Shown piece by piece: positions 27,663-35,364 of a stretch of 42,094 nt of DNA (position 1 is the first letter of the stretch; every line of letters begins with the position of its first letter). The notes under the pieces are model-generated. The model made no database searches, was not told the origin of the DNA, and saw only the letters and a list, made by a program, of their open reading frames with translations. The stretch spans positions 1-42,094 of IMG/VR virus record IMGVR_UViG_3300021197_001547; one strand, written 5' to 3'. The stretch comes from a virus. The position numbers were made by a program, and so were the translations under genes.

Positions 27663-29827
27663 TAATACCCTCCGCCTCCTGAGAATGATCCGCCGTCACT
27701 ACCACCACTATCATCACTACCACCACTATCATCACCGCCTGCACCACCCGGTGGTGATGGTGGAACACCAACGTCATCGTCTGGAGGAATGATGGGCGGA
27801 TCTTGAACCGTGCCATCTACGACACTAGTTCCACCCTGTCCACTGTCTGAATTCGAAACTGATCCATCACCACTATAGAATGATGATGATTGTGATCTAT
27901 CTATTATTGTGCTATCTGCACCAGTTGGAACTTGATATCGATCCAATCCAACCGCAAGAGAAGTAGAGATATTATCATATCGTTCTTTTCTAAGTGCTTT
28001 AGTAGTTATTGAGACTTTAATAGAATCGCTGTCTGATTCATCGTATGTTAATATTAAATTATTCGTTGCCAAAACATCTTGATCATCTGGAACTGCCGTG
28101 AACCGAATAACTTCGCTTCCATCATCGATAGATACAGGAACAAAGGAAGACGATAATGTTATCTTACCTTTCTTATAATTTACTGCACCAACATTTGAAT
28201 TTAAAATTTTCTTGGTTCCCTTTTCAAAGTACAGTAAACGGATAAATCCACGACCATCATCTTCAGCAAAAGCGGTTTGCATTTTACCATTTAAATCTAG
28301 ATGTTTAAAATTTGTAGATGTAATAACTGGCATATGACCATCATGTGGATGAAAGATCGGGTTCTTGAAATTTATTGTATACCCGGTAGATGCCCCTAAC
28401 GTCGGATATAACCATTTTTGTATTCTTATCGTTGTTTGATTTCCAAGAATAGAATCTTCTGTCTCGTCAATTTTTTCAAGTAATTTAGAAAACACCATGT
28501 CTTGCTCAAACTTTTCTAGGTTTGTATCAATGTATGACTTAATATTTGCTTCTGTTAGAATAGCAACCGCTTGTGGTGATAATAAAGTTTTGTTTGGATT
28601 GTATAAAACTTCTGTATCTAATAGTAGATAAAGATACTCTGGGTCGATAACCTCCGGAATTATACTGACAAGGTTCTTACTTTTAACTATGTCATTGATA
28701 ATATTTCGCTTGGCACTTTCATTTAGATACTTACCACTCTCTGGTTTTATAGAGATAAAAACTTTTCCATATTGAGGTGGAGATTCTTCCTCACCACCAT
28801 ACACATTAATTGTTTCAACGTCTGCGTATTCTTTTGCTACTAAAGTTTCATAATCGATGGCAGTTACTGCACGATCTTGTGCTTGGAATGTTCGAGGAGC
28901 AAAGTATTTTATGTCTTTAATATCTTCTGGATCAGAACCACCAGAAGAAAAGTCTATAGTTTCCACATATGCATTACCCGAAATCGAGAATGCCCTATTT
29001 GCAGTAGACTCATTTTTGCCGATATTATTGGCATTACTTCCTGCACTAGAAACATATGTTAAAGTTATGACATTACCATCTGCTAATTCTTGTCCAACAA
29101 TACCATCCCCGAAATACACTTCAAAGAAATTATCTTTTGATTCTTGCAAGAACCAAACTTTGTCTGTTGATTTATAATCTGTAAAGTTTGTTCCTTTAGA
29201 CCAAGTATCGAAAAATCCACTTCTATCTGAAGTTGAGGTTTGTACATTTATCACCAGATGTTCTGTATCTACATTTACATCTGGAATTCTAAACATTTTG
29301 TTCGACACTGTTGAGTCATAAACAAAGGAAACAGTTCTTCGTATTCCTTCATAAATTGACACATTAGGAGCAATTCCGTTTCCTAAATTATCTTGGTTTG
29401 TATCTTCTTCAATTAGCACAGGGGTTTTATTAAAGAAAGTATAATTTGTTCCATCAGGACCCGTGGCGGTAAATGTTGTAAATGCAGGCAAATATGTGCC
29501 TGATTCATAAGTGGTGTTATACTTTACATTTACAGTAGAAAAGGCAGACTTTTTTGATGTTGGAGTATATCCAAGATGTTTTGATAGAGAAACAACAGAG
29601 TCTCTCATAACTGCACTGTCTAAGAACATTTCATTCGCAACCATGTTTGCATAGAAACCCATGTAGTGAGTATTGTATGAAAGAACATCTAAAAGTATAG
29701 ATAGACCAGATCCTTCGAAGTCATAGTCTTTGAAAACTTCTTGAGACTTCAGATAAGTCTTGAGAGATTCTTTGATATTCAGAAAGTCTAATTCTGTAAG
29801 TTCAAGATTTTTATCGTTGGTTGCCAT
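27662..29827 (-). CDS. gp6: Baseplate wedge protein gp6
   Basis: A 721-aa homologue of T4 gp6 (660 aa), the dimeric clamp that forms the continuous inner ring of the baseplate. The N-terminal block is typical: LDFLNIKESLKTYLKSQEVF, then DYDFEGSGLSILLDVLSYNT and HYMGFYANMVANEMFLDSAV (about residues 13-75). The baseplate J-like core follows (FAPRTFQAQDRAVTAIDYET). After the gp6 core the protein ends in a Pro/Asp/Gly/Ser-rich tail of some 80 residues that T4 gp6 lacks. Start and stop both overlap neighbours (TAATG with gp25, TAATG with the gp7-position gene), so gp25-gp6-gp7-like are coupled. Confidence 0.94.
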   Translation of the reverse strand: MATNDKNLELTELDFLNIKESLKTYLKSQEVFKDYDFEGSGLSILLDVLSYNTHYMGFYANMVANEMFLDSAVMRDSVVSLSKHLGYTPTSKKSAFSTVNVKYNTTYESGTYLPAFTTFTATGPDGTNYTFFNKTPVLIEEDTNQDNLGNGIAPNVSIYEGIRRTVSFVYDSTVSNKMFRIPDVNVDTEHLVINVQTSTSDRSGFFDTWSKGTNFTDYKSTDKVWFLQESKDNFFEVYFGDGIVGQELADGNVITLTYVSSAGSNANNIGKNESTANRAFSISGNAYVETIDFSSGGSDPEDIKDIKYFAPRTFQAQDRAVTAIDYETLVAKEYADVETINVYGGEEESPPQYGKVFISIKPESGKYLNESAKRNIINDIVKSKNLVSIIPEVIDPEYLYLLLDTEVLYNPNKTLLSPQAVAILTEANIKSYIDTNLEKFEQDMVFSKLLEKIDETEDSILGNQTTIRIQKWLYPTLGASTGYTINFKNPIFHPHDGHMPVITSTNFKHLDLNGKMQTAFAEDDGRGFIRLLYFEKGTKKILNSNVGAVNYKKGKITLSSSFVPVSIDDGSEVIRFTAVPDDQDVLATNNLILTYDESDSDSIKVSITTKALRKERYDNISTSLAVGLDRYQVPTGADSTIIDRSQSSSFYSGDGSVSNSDSGQGGTSVVDGTVQDPPIIPPDDDVGVPPSPPGGAGGDDSGGSDDSGGSDGGSFSGGGGY
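27698..27733. repeat. Perfect 18-bp tandem duplication in the gp6 C-terminal tail
   Basis: The plus-strand unit ACTACCACCACTATCATC occurs twice in a row (27698-27715 and 27716-27733). In gp6 it encodes Asp-Asp-Ser-Gly-Gly-Ser repeats in a Gly/Ser/Asp-rich tail ending SFSGGGGY. Being in frame, length changes here would not disturb the gene. It is a likely slippage site. Confidence 0.85.
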
Positions 29828-30219
29828 TATCGTAATCTCTCCAGTGCAAGATTCAAGGTTTCTATTCTATCGTCATTTTCTAACCTAAAAATAATAGTTG
29901 CTACCATTTGATGTGTATCGGATATAATTGCAACTCTAACATCTTCCACTATTGCTCTAGGTTCAAAATCCTGAATAACCTCTTTTATCCTATCTTTTGT
30001 TTCGATGACCGCAAAGGGCCCTGCTAGTTCAAATAATTGATCTGTTATTCCACCGAAGAGGCCTGGTTGAAATGGTCGTTCGTATTTATTTGTCATTACT
30101 AAATTTCGAATAGACCTTTTTACCGCCTCATAATTCGTCTTTAGCGGAACATCTCCTGTAATGGGGTTCCGAGTAAACGAAAGATCTAGATCTGAAAATT
30201 TGTATTTTTTATCTCTCAT
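29827..30219 (-). CDS. gp25: Baseplate wedge protein gp25 (GPW/gp25 family)
   Basis: A 130-aa protein of the GPW/gp25 family, matching T4 gp25 (132 aa). Gp25 starts sheath assembly on the baseplate and belongs to the wedge core. Diagnostic features are DLDLSFTRNPITGDVPLKTN (about residues 10-29), then AVKRSIRNLVMTNKYERPFQ and PGLFGGITDQLFE. These correspond to the 'NPxTgDv..k.n..AVkqSirNLi.T..gErpf.P..G' pattern of the family. The start at 30219 is a few bases after the stop of the 215-aa gene (TAG at 30224-30226) with only a weak ribosome site, so it probably depends on coupling. The stop overlaps the gp6 start (TAATG). Confidence 0.95.
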   Translation of the reverse strand: MRDKKYKFSDLDLSFTRNPITGDVPLKTNYEAVKRSIRNLVMTNKYERPFQPGLFGGITDQLFELAGPFAVIETKDRIKEVIQDFEPRAIVEDVRVAIISDTHQMVATIIFRLENDDRIETLNLALERLR

Positions 30220-30223
30220 ATGT

Positions 30224-30871
30224 CTATTTATCTGCCTGAAGTGTAAGATGTGTAGAAATCTTACGAACTGACTCGTCGATTATATTCTCAACAACTCTTT
30301 CATCAATAGCATCTACTTTATCTGTTGCACACCACTGGAACATGACAAAACCAGTGATGAGTCCGTGGTGCTTCAATGGTTGTACAGAGAATGCCAGAAC
30401 ATTGTGTAACTCTAGAAAGTTCTTACAATACGAACTTTCATCTTCTTCACGCCAATCTCTATCCAGATAAACTACGGATGGTGTGTCTTTCTTTATTTGC
30501 CGAAGCAAAGAAACGCACATGGAGATTAGGATGTTTTGAAGTTTCTCACCACAACTAGAAATGCCATAACGAAGTGACTCATGTGAGGTAGACATTTTTT
30601 TCACACCAGAACCGTCGAGGAAGTATTCCCCGTTGTGGAACTGAATAATCATTGCCCTTGCGGCATCTACTTTCGTTCGTGCCTCCGTGAGTGCTTCATG
30701 TACTTCGCTGTGCATATCCCATAATTGATCATTTGCCCGGCGGTTTGTTTTGCCGGTTAGTAATCTTTTGAGTGTCTGCTTTAACGTCCATGTTATACCC
30801 ATACCGATCAGAGCAATCACGATTCCAAGTTCAACATAAAAACCGAGATCAACTGATTTTAATAAGTCCAT
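30224..30871 (-). CDS. Membrane-anchored protein with a GAF-like domain, 215 aa
   Basis: One N-terminal transmembrane helix (about residues 10-31, GFYVELGIVIALIGMGITWT) is followed by a basic stretch (KRLLTGKTNRR) and a predicted coiled coil (about 48-72). A soluble alpha/beta domain begins ARAMIIQFHNGEYFLDGSGV (about 71-90) and continues KKMSTSHESLRYGIS, LHNVLAFSVQPLKHHGLITG. The 'FHNGxxF...M...HE...G' pattern and overall layout are reminiscent of GAF-like sensor domains seen in uncharacterised phage proteins; that is inference. It is unusual for a membrane protein to head the baseplate operon; roles in membrane signalling, lysis timing or exclusion are possible. The ATG at 30871 has an AAGGAT site and follows a perfect late promoter. 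Confidence 0.75.
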   Translation of the reverse strand: MDLLKSVDLGFYVELGIVIALIGMGITWTLKQTLKRLLTGKTNRRANDQLWDMHSEVHEALTEARTKVDAARAMIIQFHNGEYFLDGSGVKKMSTSHESLRYGISSCGEKLQNILISMCVSLLRQIKKDTPSVVYLDRDWREEDESSYCKNFLELHNVLAFSVQPLKHHGLITGFVMFQWCATDKVDAIDERVVENIIDESVRKISTHLTLQADK

Positions 30872-30926
30872 ATGTACAACAATCCTTAACTTATATTATT
30901 TTGAGATGTAGTAGTATTTATACTAT
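30872..30926 (-). promoter_or_regulatory. Late promoter region with perfect TATAAATA box
   Basis: A 55-base gap between the 1474-aa gene and the 215-aa gene. On the minus strand TATAAATA lies at 30915-30922, an exact match to the T4 late promoter consensus read by the phage sigma factor gp55. It is within a near-palindrome (TAGTATAAATACTA). The 3' end of the box is 44 bases upstream of the next ATG, leaving room for a transcript start and the AAGGAT ribosome site. It probably drives the 215-aa gene, gp25, gp6 and the following baseplate genes. Confidence 0.8.
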
Positions 30927-33900
30927 TTACATACCCGCCTCTGCGGCATCCATCGATTTACCGGGTGTAATTGTGAAAGAAAAATTAATTGGTACGCCTC
31001 CGGTCCAGTTTCTAACTTGAGAGGAAAATTGGACTCGTAAACTATCATCTAGAGTTTTACCTGGTCTGGTTTTGGTATGATATCCTGATGGTGCAGGAAC
31101 AGACCACTGTATAAAATTATCAGTCTGATCCCTGCCCTCGTTACAATACTCTAATAGATCATCCACGGTTTCTATCTTAAATGCTAGATTAGAACTGTTC
31201 AATTCGTGTGTACATTTCATCTGCAAGTGTTTGTCTAAAGTTTCTTGTGATGGGGGCCAGAAGAAATTTCCGTCTTGTATTGGTGCATCTCCAGTTTGTG
31301 GGTATGCAGGATCTGTGCCAGGTCCAGAAACCATCCTCTCAATTTTATCAACAACTCCGGGAGTAGTAATTTCAAACTCTGTACCAGAAGGATCGAAGAA
31401 TCTATGACCAACTGTAACCTTACTATCATTCACAAATACTTCTCTTTTCCAGCACCCATTCTTTAGTGTTTCAAATTTATCACCAGAAATATTCTTTCTT
31501 CCCCTCGCCACCCTCGCCGCATCAGTCTGTACATATTGACCGTCTCCACTAGCGTATCCCCGGCCCATAATAGAAATTGGAAGTGTCATATAGACCTCAT
31601 CCCAGTTCACAGTTTGCATAGGCATTATTTGTACATTACATACGATATTGTCTTCATTAAAAACATATTCCCTCACAATATAACCGATACCACCGCTCTG
31701 TGCCATCGCTTCGAATGAATCAGAAAAATGGCCATCTTCAAACACAGATGGTTTGTTTAGGAAGTTGTAATTGAACGCTTGTCTATGAGTGAATGTTCCA
31801 ATGTCACCATCTTGTCCACGACCAGTGTCCCATTCTGCTGTAGCATTATTGGGGGACGGATATGCCCAAGCGTAACCAGATCCATCCTCCTCGACCAAAT
31901 TGTTCCATATTGGAGCGAGTTGTCCGAGATCTGCATCCTCAGCAGGATCTGATTTTGTATATCTCTTTAAGAATATTTGATTGGATGCCAAAAACCCTTT
32001 TCGCTTACCAACTAAAACTGCGCCATTCTCTGGAGTAGTAAGCAGACTAATTCCACCACCAAATACAGTCATCCCCCATAAGTATTCGGAATCTTTCCCA
32101 TCTCCATTTTTTCTCTTAAGATACTCTTGATCTTGGTTTGCGGGATTCCAACCATCCGCGTGGAGGTGACAATAATATGAACCAGTTTTTATACTAATAC
32201 CACCAATATCAGGTCTAGTCGAGGAATTCGGATATTCACATTTTTGATTTGTATATGCTCGAAGAGCATCACTAGCAGCATTCCAATATCTTGTAAATGA
32301 AGGCCACACTTTAACAAATGATTTATCACTATGAGCAGGAAGCGGTTCAGGACGAACATTCGATAGATCTTCGTTTGCAATTGTACCTTTGGCAAATCTA
32401 TACGAATCGGTATTCACAGTATTGTCGTCCTTGTCCATCCAAGAAGACGTTGCCGTTCGTGGTGCGTCCCGTGAAACTTTCGGATTAATTCCACCAGTCG
32501 GCAACCCCGTAAAACCACCCGAGTTCTTAGCGAAGGGTTCTCGGAAACGAGTCTTAGATTTGTATTCAGGATTTGGTTCTGTTAGTCTACCCTTTGCCCA
32601 TGCTCTTTGTTCTTCTACACTTACCTGATCACCGATATTAGTATCAATATCATATATAACTCCATATGGATCTGCATTCCCTTCACCGTGATGCCATTGA
32701 CGAATCATGGGATCTGGACTCTCATATTGTCTACCCATTCCATGTGCAACCAAGGTCTGACATGCAGACATCTCTGGTATTTGTAATGTACTACCATATT
32801 CATTTCCGATAAATTGTAACCATCGTCTAGGGACAGTCGCTAAGTGACCGCCATCGACTCGGGAATTCATATCACATGCACCAGTAAGAGAACCATCCGG
32901 TTCTAATGCCATGGTGTAGTTCCAGTAATCTGTCATGTCATTTAACTGACTCTCGAAATCTCGCAAACCCAATTCTACATTTGCTAATACAGGATCGGTT
33001 GAATTTTGAATTCCTCCTGCTTTCATATTTTCTTCTAGAACATTGGCCCTTCTCTTTAGTAAATACTGTCGCACTTCATGTAAACAATACACCGCGAATG
33101 CACAGTAAATATTATCATATCCACCAGACTCTTGCCAGGTTGGAACATTATGGTTATACCGATTGTCTGATTTTCTTACATTGAGAAGGAATAGGTAATC
33201 TATAGCAGGATCGTTTAGATATGCCATTGCCTTCGCCATAGGCAACCAACAATGTACCCATTGATTGTGGGCAGAGCAGGTGTGATTACCAACAAATCTT
33301 TCGAGGTGATTTCGTATTCCCGTCCTTATTATATCTTTTACTTCTTCTGCATCATCCCCCTGAAAAATATCATCTTCATGAGTTCCGATTTCAGGATAAA
33401 CATCCAACAAAGGCATAATAGTATTTGTTACGAATGCAATCGCACCACCTCTATAATCACCGTCCCAAAATGTGCTATTATAGTTCTGATCAAACGCCAT
33501 CAATTGTTGCAGCAGTGAAAGAACAAGTCTATTTCGTATACCTACATGTTTGTAAAATGGATTTGCATCTCGGAGGAATCCCAACCCAAATGTTGGTTGG
33601 TATCCATCGCCTTGTAGATATTGCTCAGTTCCCAACGGATCCCCACCAAATGAATAGTATCTGGCTATGTGTGCGCCCATTGTCGATGTCGGTCCAAGTC
33701 TGGGGTATACTTGATCTTTCCAGTTGGAATAAATGTTTCCATCCGGATCATACAGATATCTGAATATACTCGAATACGGATTACCCAAAGATCTGAGGTT
33801 GCCGTCTGCATCCAAATGATCACCAATTACCGGTCGGATATCTTCATCAACATTAGAATGCCAATTCCATATCACACCAAACCAAGGGGAACTGGGATTC

Positions 33901-35351
33901 ATATTTTGTTCATATAGATGACATGGTAAATATTCATATGTCCCTTTACCGAAAAGAGTATTGGTAATTTGATTTAACTTATTCTCATTCCAATATTTAC
34001 TCTGCTCGAAATCACTTTCATTCTGATCATAATCGTCTTTGATATTATTATAGATCTCATCAGACATTGATGCGCCATAATCCCAAAATTGTCCTACGTT
34101 ACCACTTACAACATCTCTTGGCGTACCAATCCAATATGGATCATCTTCTGTATTAACTTTATTGAAAGCAACAGTGTTTGTTTTATACTCTTCTCTTGCT
34201 TTCTTTAGCATCATCCATGCTCGTCTTTGAATAGGATTCAAGAAAACAATTTTATTAGTGTCCCATGACTCAACTTCCAATCCATCATCATACATGTAAC
34301 TTATACCATTATTCAAACGTATTGCAGTATTTCTATCCGAACACATAATAAGTGGAACATCTGTGATGCCTTGTCTGCTATAGTTAAAGAAGTCTTTGAA
34401 ATTACTAGGAAATGGATCCGTCCGTTCTGTCGCGTCATGTGTTTCTATCATCAACGTATCACCGTGCGTATTGACACCCACTTCGGGATCTCGATTCTCC
34501 CATTCAATTCTATAGACTTCTCTTACTTTATCATTTCTGAGATGATCTGGTCCTGCTATAGAATGATCCAATGTGAGAATAGATCGAGAGACATCCTCAT
34601 CTATATCATGAACTTCCCACGTTTTTTGCCTATTGCCGTCGGCGTCTTCTGCTGGTAACATTGAAAATTCTGTAATGAGTTCACCATCACCATCGACCTC
34701 ATCCTTGAATATCTTTATGTCAAATCCTTTTCGGCCTATTTGCATAGATCTTGCTTGGAACCATTGTTTGATTCCTATGTTGGGATCCAACCCCATGATA
34801 CCCGGTGGTAGTGAGCAAAAATATACTGTACCACTTTTAGGCGCTCTATCATTCCACAAAGAAAGATCAGTTATTCCCATGTCACCCTTCCACCCATAAG
34901 GAAGTGGTGGGTCGAGTAGAAGTTCTACACTAGAAAATCTTCCATCGGAACTCAAAGTGTGATAAAAAGAACCTATTCGTATCTGATAAACACCACCACC
35001 GGAGTCAGATGCTGGTACATCAATTTGTAAATTTGAGATTCCATCAAAACCAAGTGGCCAAATTGTTTCTGAATCTGGATATTTTAAAGGTTCTGGTGGA
35101 CTGGCATCAGGTGGCCCATATACATGACCATGAAAGACATCTTTATTTTTAAAATCAACAGAGTCTAAAAATTCTTTGTAGATAGATTTTCCATTGGGGT
35201 CGAACACTTCAATTGTAAAACTGGGTGCAAAATTCCACCACTGTGGTTCAAACATAAGGTTTGCAGTGAAAGCATATCCACTCTCGTTATCAACGTAGAA
35301 TGAATAACCGAAGGAGGGGATAGAATGTCGTGTTTCTTGTCTTTCTGCCAT
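30927..35351 (-). CDS. Unrecognised 1474-aa protein, possibly polysaccharide-lyase-like
   Basis: I cannot assign a family with certainty. The N-terminus (about 1-170) looks like a beta-sandwich (SFTIEVFDPNGKSIY, GGGVYQIRIGSFYHTL). A middle region is helix-rich, with GNHTCSAHNQWVHCWLPMAK then AMAYLNDP (about 685-712), LHEVRQYLLKRR, and a Gly/His stretch SRVDGGHLATVPRRWLQFIG (about 826-845). The C-terminal third is beta-rich (GMTVFGGGISLLTTPENGAV, FVNDSKVTVGHRFFDP). A helical toroid followed by a beta-sandwich is the architecture of heparinase- and hyaluronate-lyase-like enzymes, which suggests a capsule-degrading virion enzyme; this is inference. It is the last of three large neighbouring genes. 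The ATG at 35351 follows AAGGAT, and the TAA is five bases before the late promoter box. Confidence 0.75.
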   Translation of the reverse strand: MAERQETRHSIPSFGYSFYVDNESGYAFTANLMFEPQWWNFAPSFTIEVFDPNGKSIYKEFLDSVDFKNKDVFHGHVYGPPDASPPEPLKYPDSETIWPLGFDGISNLQIDVPASDSGGGVYQIRIGSFYHTLSSDGRFSSVELLLDPPLPYGWKGDMGITDLSLWNDRAPKSGTVYFCSLPPGIMGLDPNIGIKQWFQARSMQIGRKGFDIKIFKDEVDGDGELITEFSMLPAEDADGNRQKTWEVHDIDEDVSRSILTLDHSIAGPDHLRNDKVREVYRIEWENRDPEVGVNTHGDTLMIETHDATERTDPFPSNFKDFFNYSRQGITDVPLIMCSDRNTAIRLNNGISYMYDDGLEVESWDTNKIVFLNPIQRRAWMMLKKAREEYKTNTVAFNKVNTEDDPYWIGTPRDVVSGNVGQFWDYGASMSDEIYNNIKDDYDQNESDFEQSKYWNENKLNQITNTLFGKGTYEYLPCHLYEQNMNPSSPWFGVIWNWHSNVDEDIRPVIGDHLDADGNLRSLGNPYSSIFRYLYDPDGNIYSNWKDQVYPRLGPTSTMGAHIARYYSFGGDPLGTEQYLQGDGYQPTFGLGFLRDANPFYKHVGIRNRLVLSLLQQLMAFDQNYNSTFWDGDYRGGAIAFVTNTIMPLLDVYPEIGTHEDDIFQGDDAEEVKDIIRTGIRNHLERFVGNHTCSAHNQWVHCWLPMAKAMAYLNDPAIDYLFLLNVRKSDNRYNHNVPTWQESGGYDNIYCAFAVYCLHEVRQYLLKRRANVLEENMKAGGIQNSTDPVLANVELGLRDFESQLNDMTDYWNYTMALEPDGSLTGACDMNSRVDGGHLATVPRRWLQFIGNEYGSTLQIPEMSACQTLVAHGMGRQYESPDPMIRQWHHGEGNADPYGVIYDIDTNIGDQVSVEEQRAWAKGRLTEPNPEYKSKTRFREPFAKNSGGFTGLPTGGINPKVSRDAPRTATSSWMDKDDNTVNTDSYRFAKGTIANEDLSNVRPEPLPAHSDKSFVKVWPSFTRYWNAASDALRAYTNQKCEYPNSSTRPDIGGISIKTGSYYCHLHADGWNPANQDQEYLKRKNGDGKDSEYLWGMTVFGGGISLLTTPENGAVLVGKRKGFLASNQIFLKRYTKSDPAEDADLGQLAPIWNNLVEEDGSGYAWAYPSPNNATAEWDTGRGQDGDIGTFTHRQAFNYNFLNKPSVFEDGHFSDSFEAMAQSGGIGYIVREYVFNEDNIVCNVQIMPMQTVNWDEVYMTLPISIMGRGYASGDGQYVQTDAARVARGRKNISGDKFETLKNGCWKREVFVNDSKVTVGHRFFDPSGTEFEITTPGVVDKIERMVSGPGTDPAYPQTGDAPIQDGNFFWPPSQETLDKHLQMKCTHELNSSNLAFKIETVDDLLEYCNEGRDQTDNFIQWSVPAPSGYHTKTRPGKTLDDSLRVQFSSQVRNWTGGVPINFSFTITPGKSMDAAEAGM

Positions 35352-35364
35352 ACTCTATTTATCC

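Noticed and set aside
30225-30232. GATAAATA late-promoter-like box just upstream of gp25
   Set aside because: It overlaps the stop of the 215-aa gene and lies only a few bases before the gp25 ATG, so a transcript start would fall inside gp25.
35356-35363. GATAAATA box just upstream of the 1474-aa gene
   Set aside because: It is formed by the AAGGAT ribosome site plus an AT-rich spacer and sits about five bases from the ATG, too close for a late promoter of this gene.
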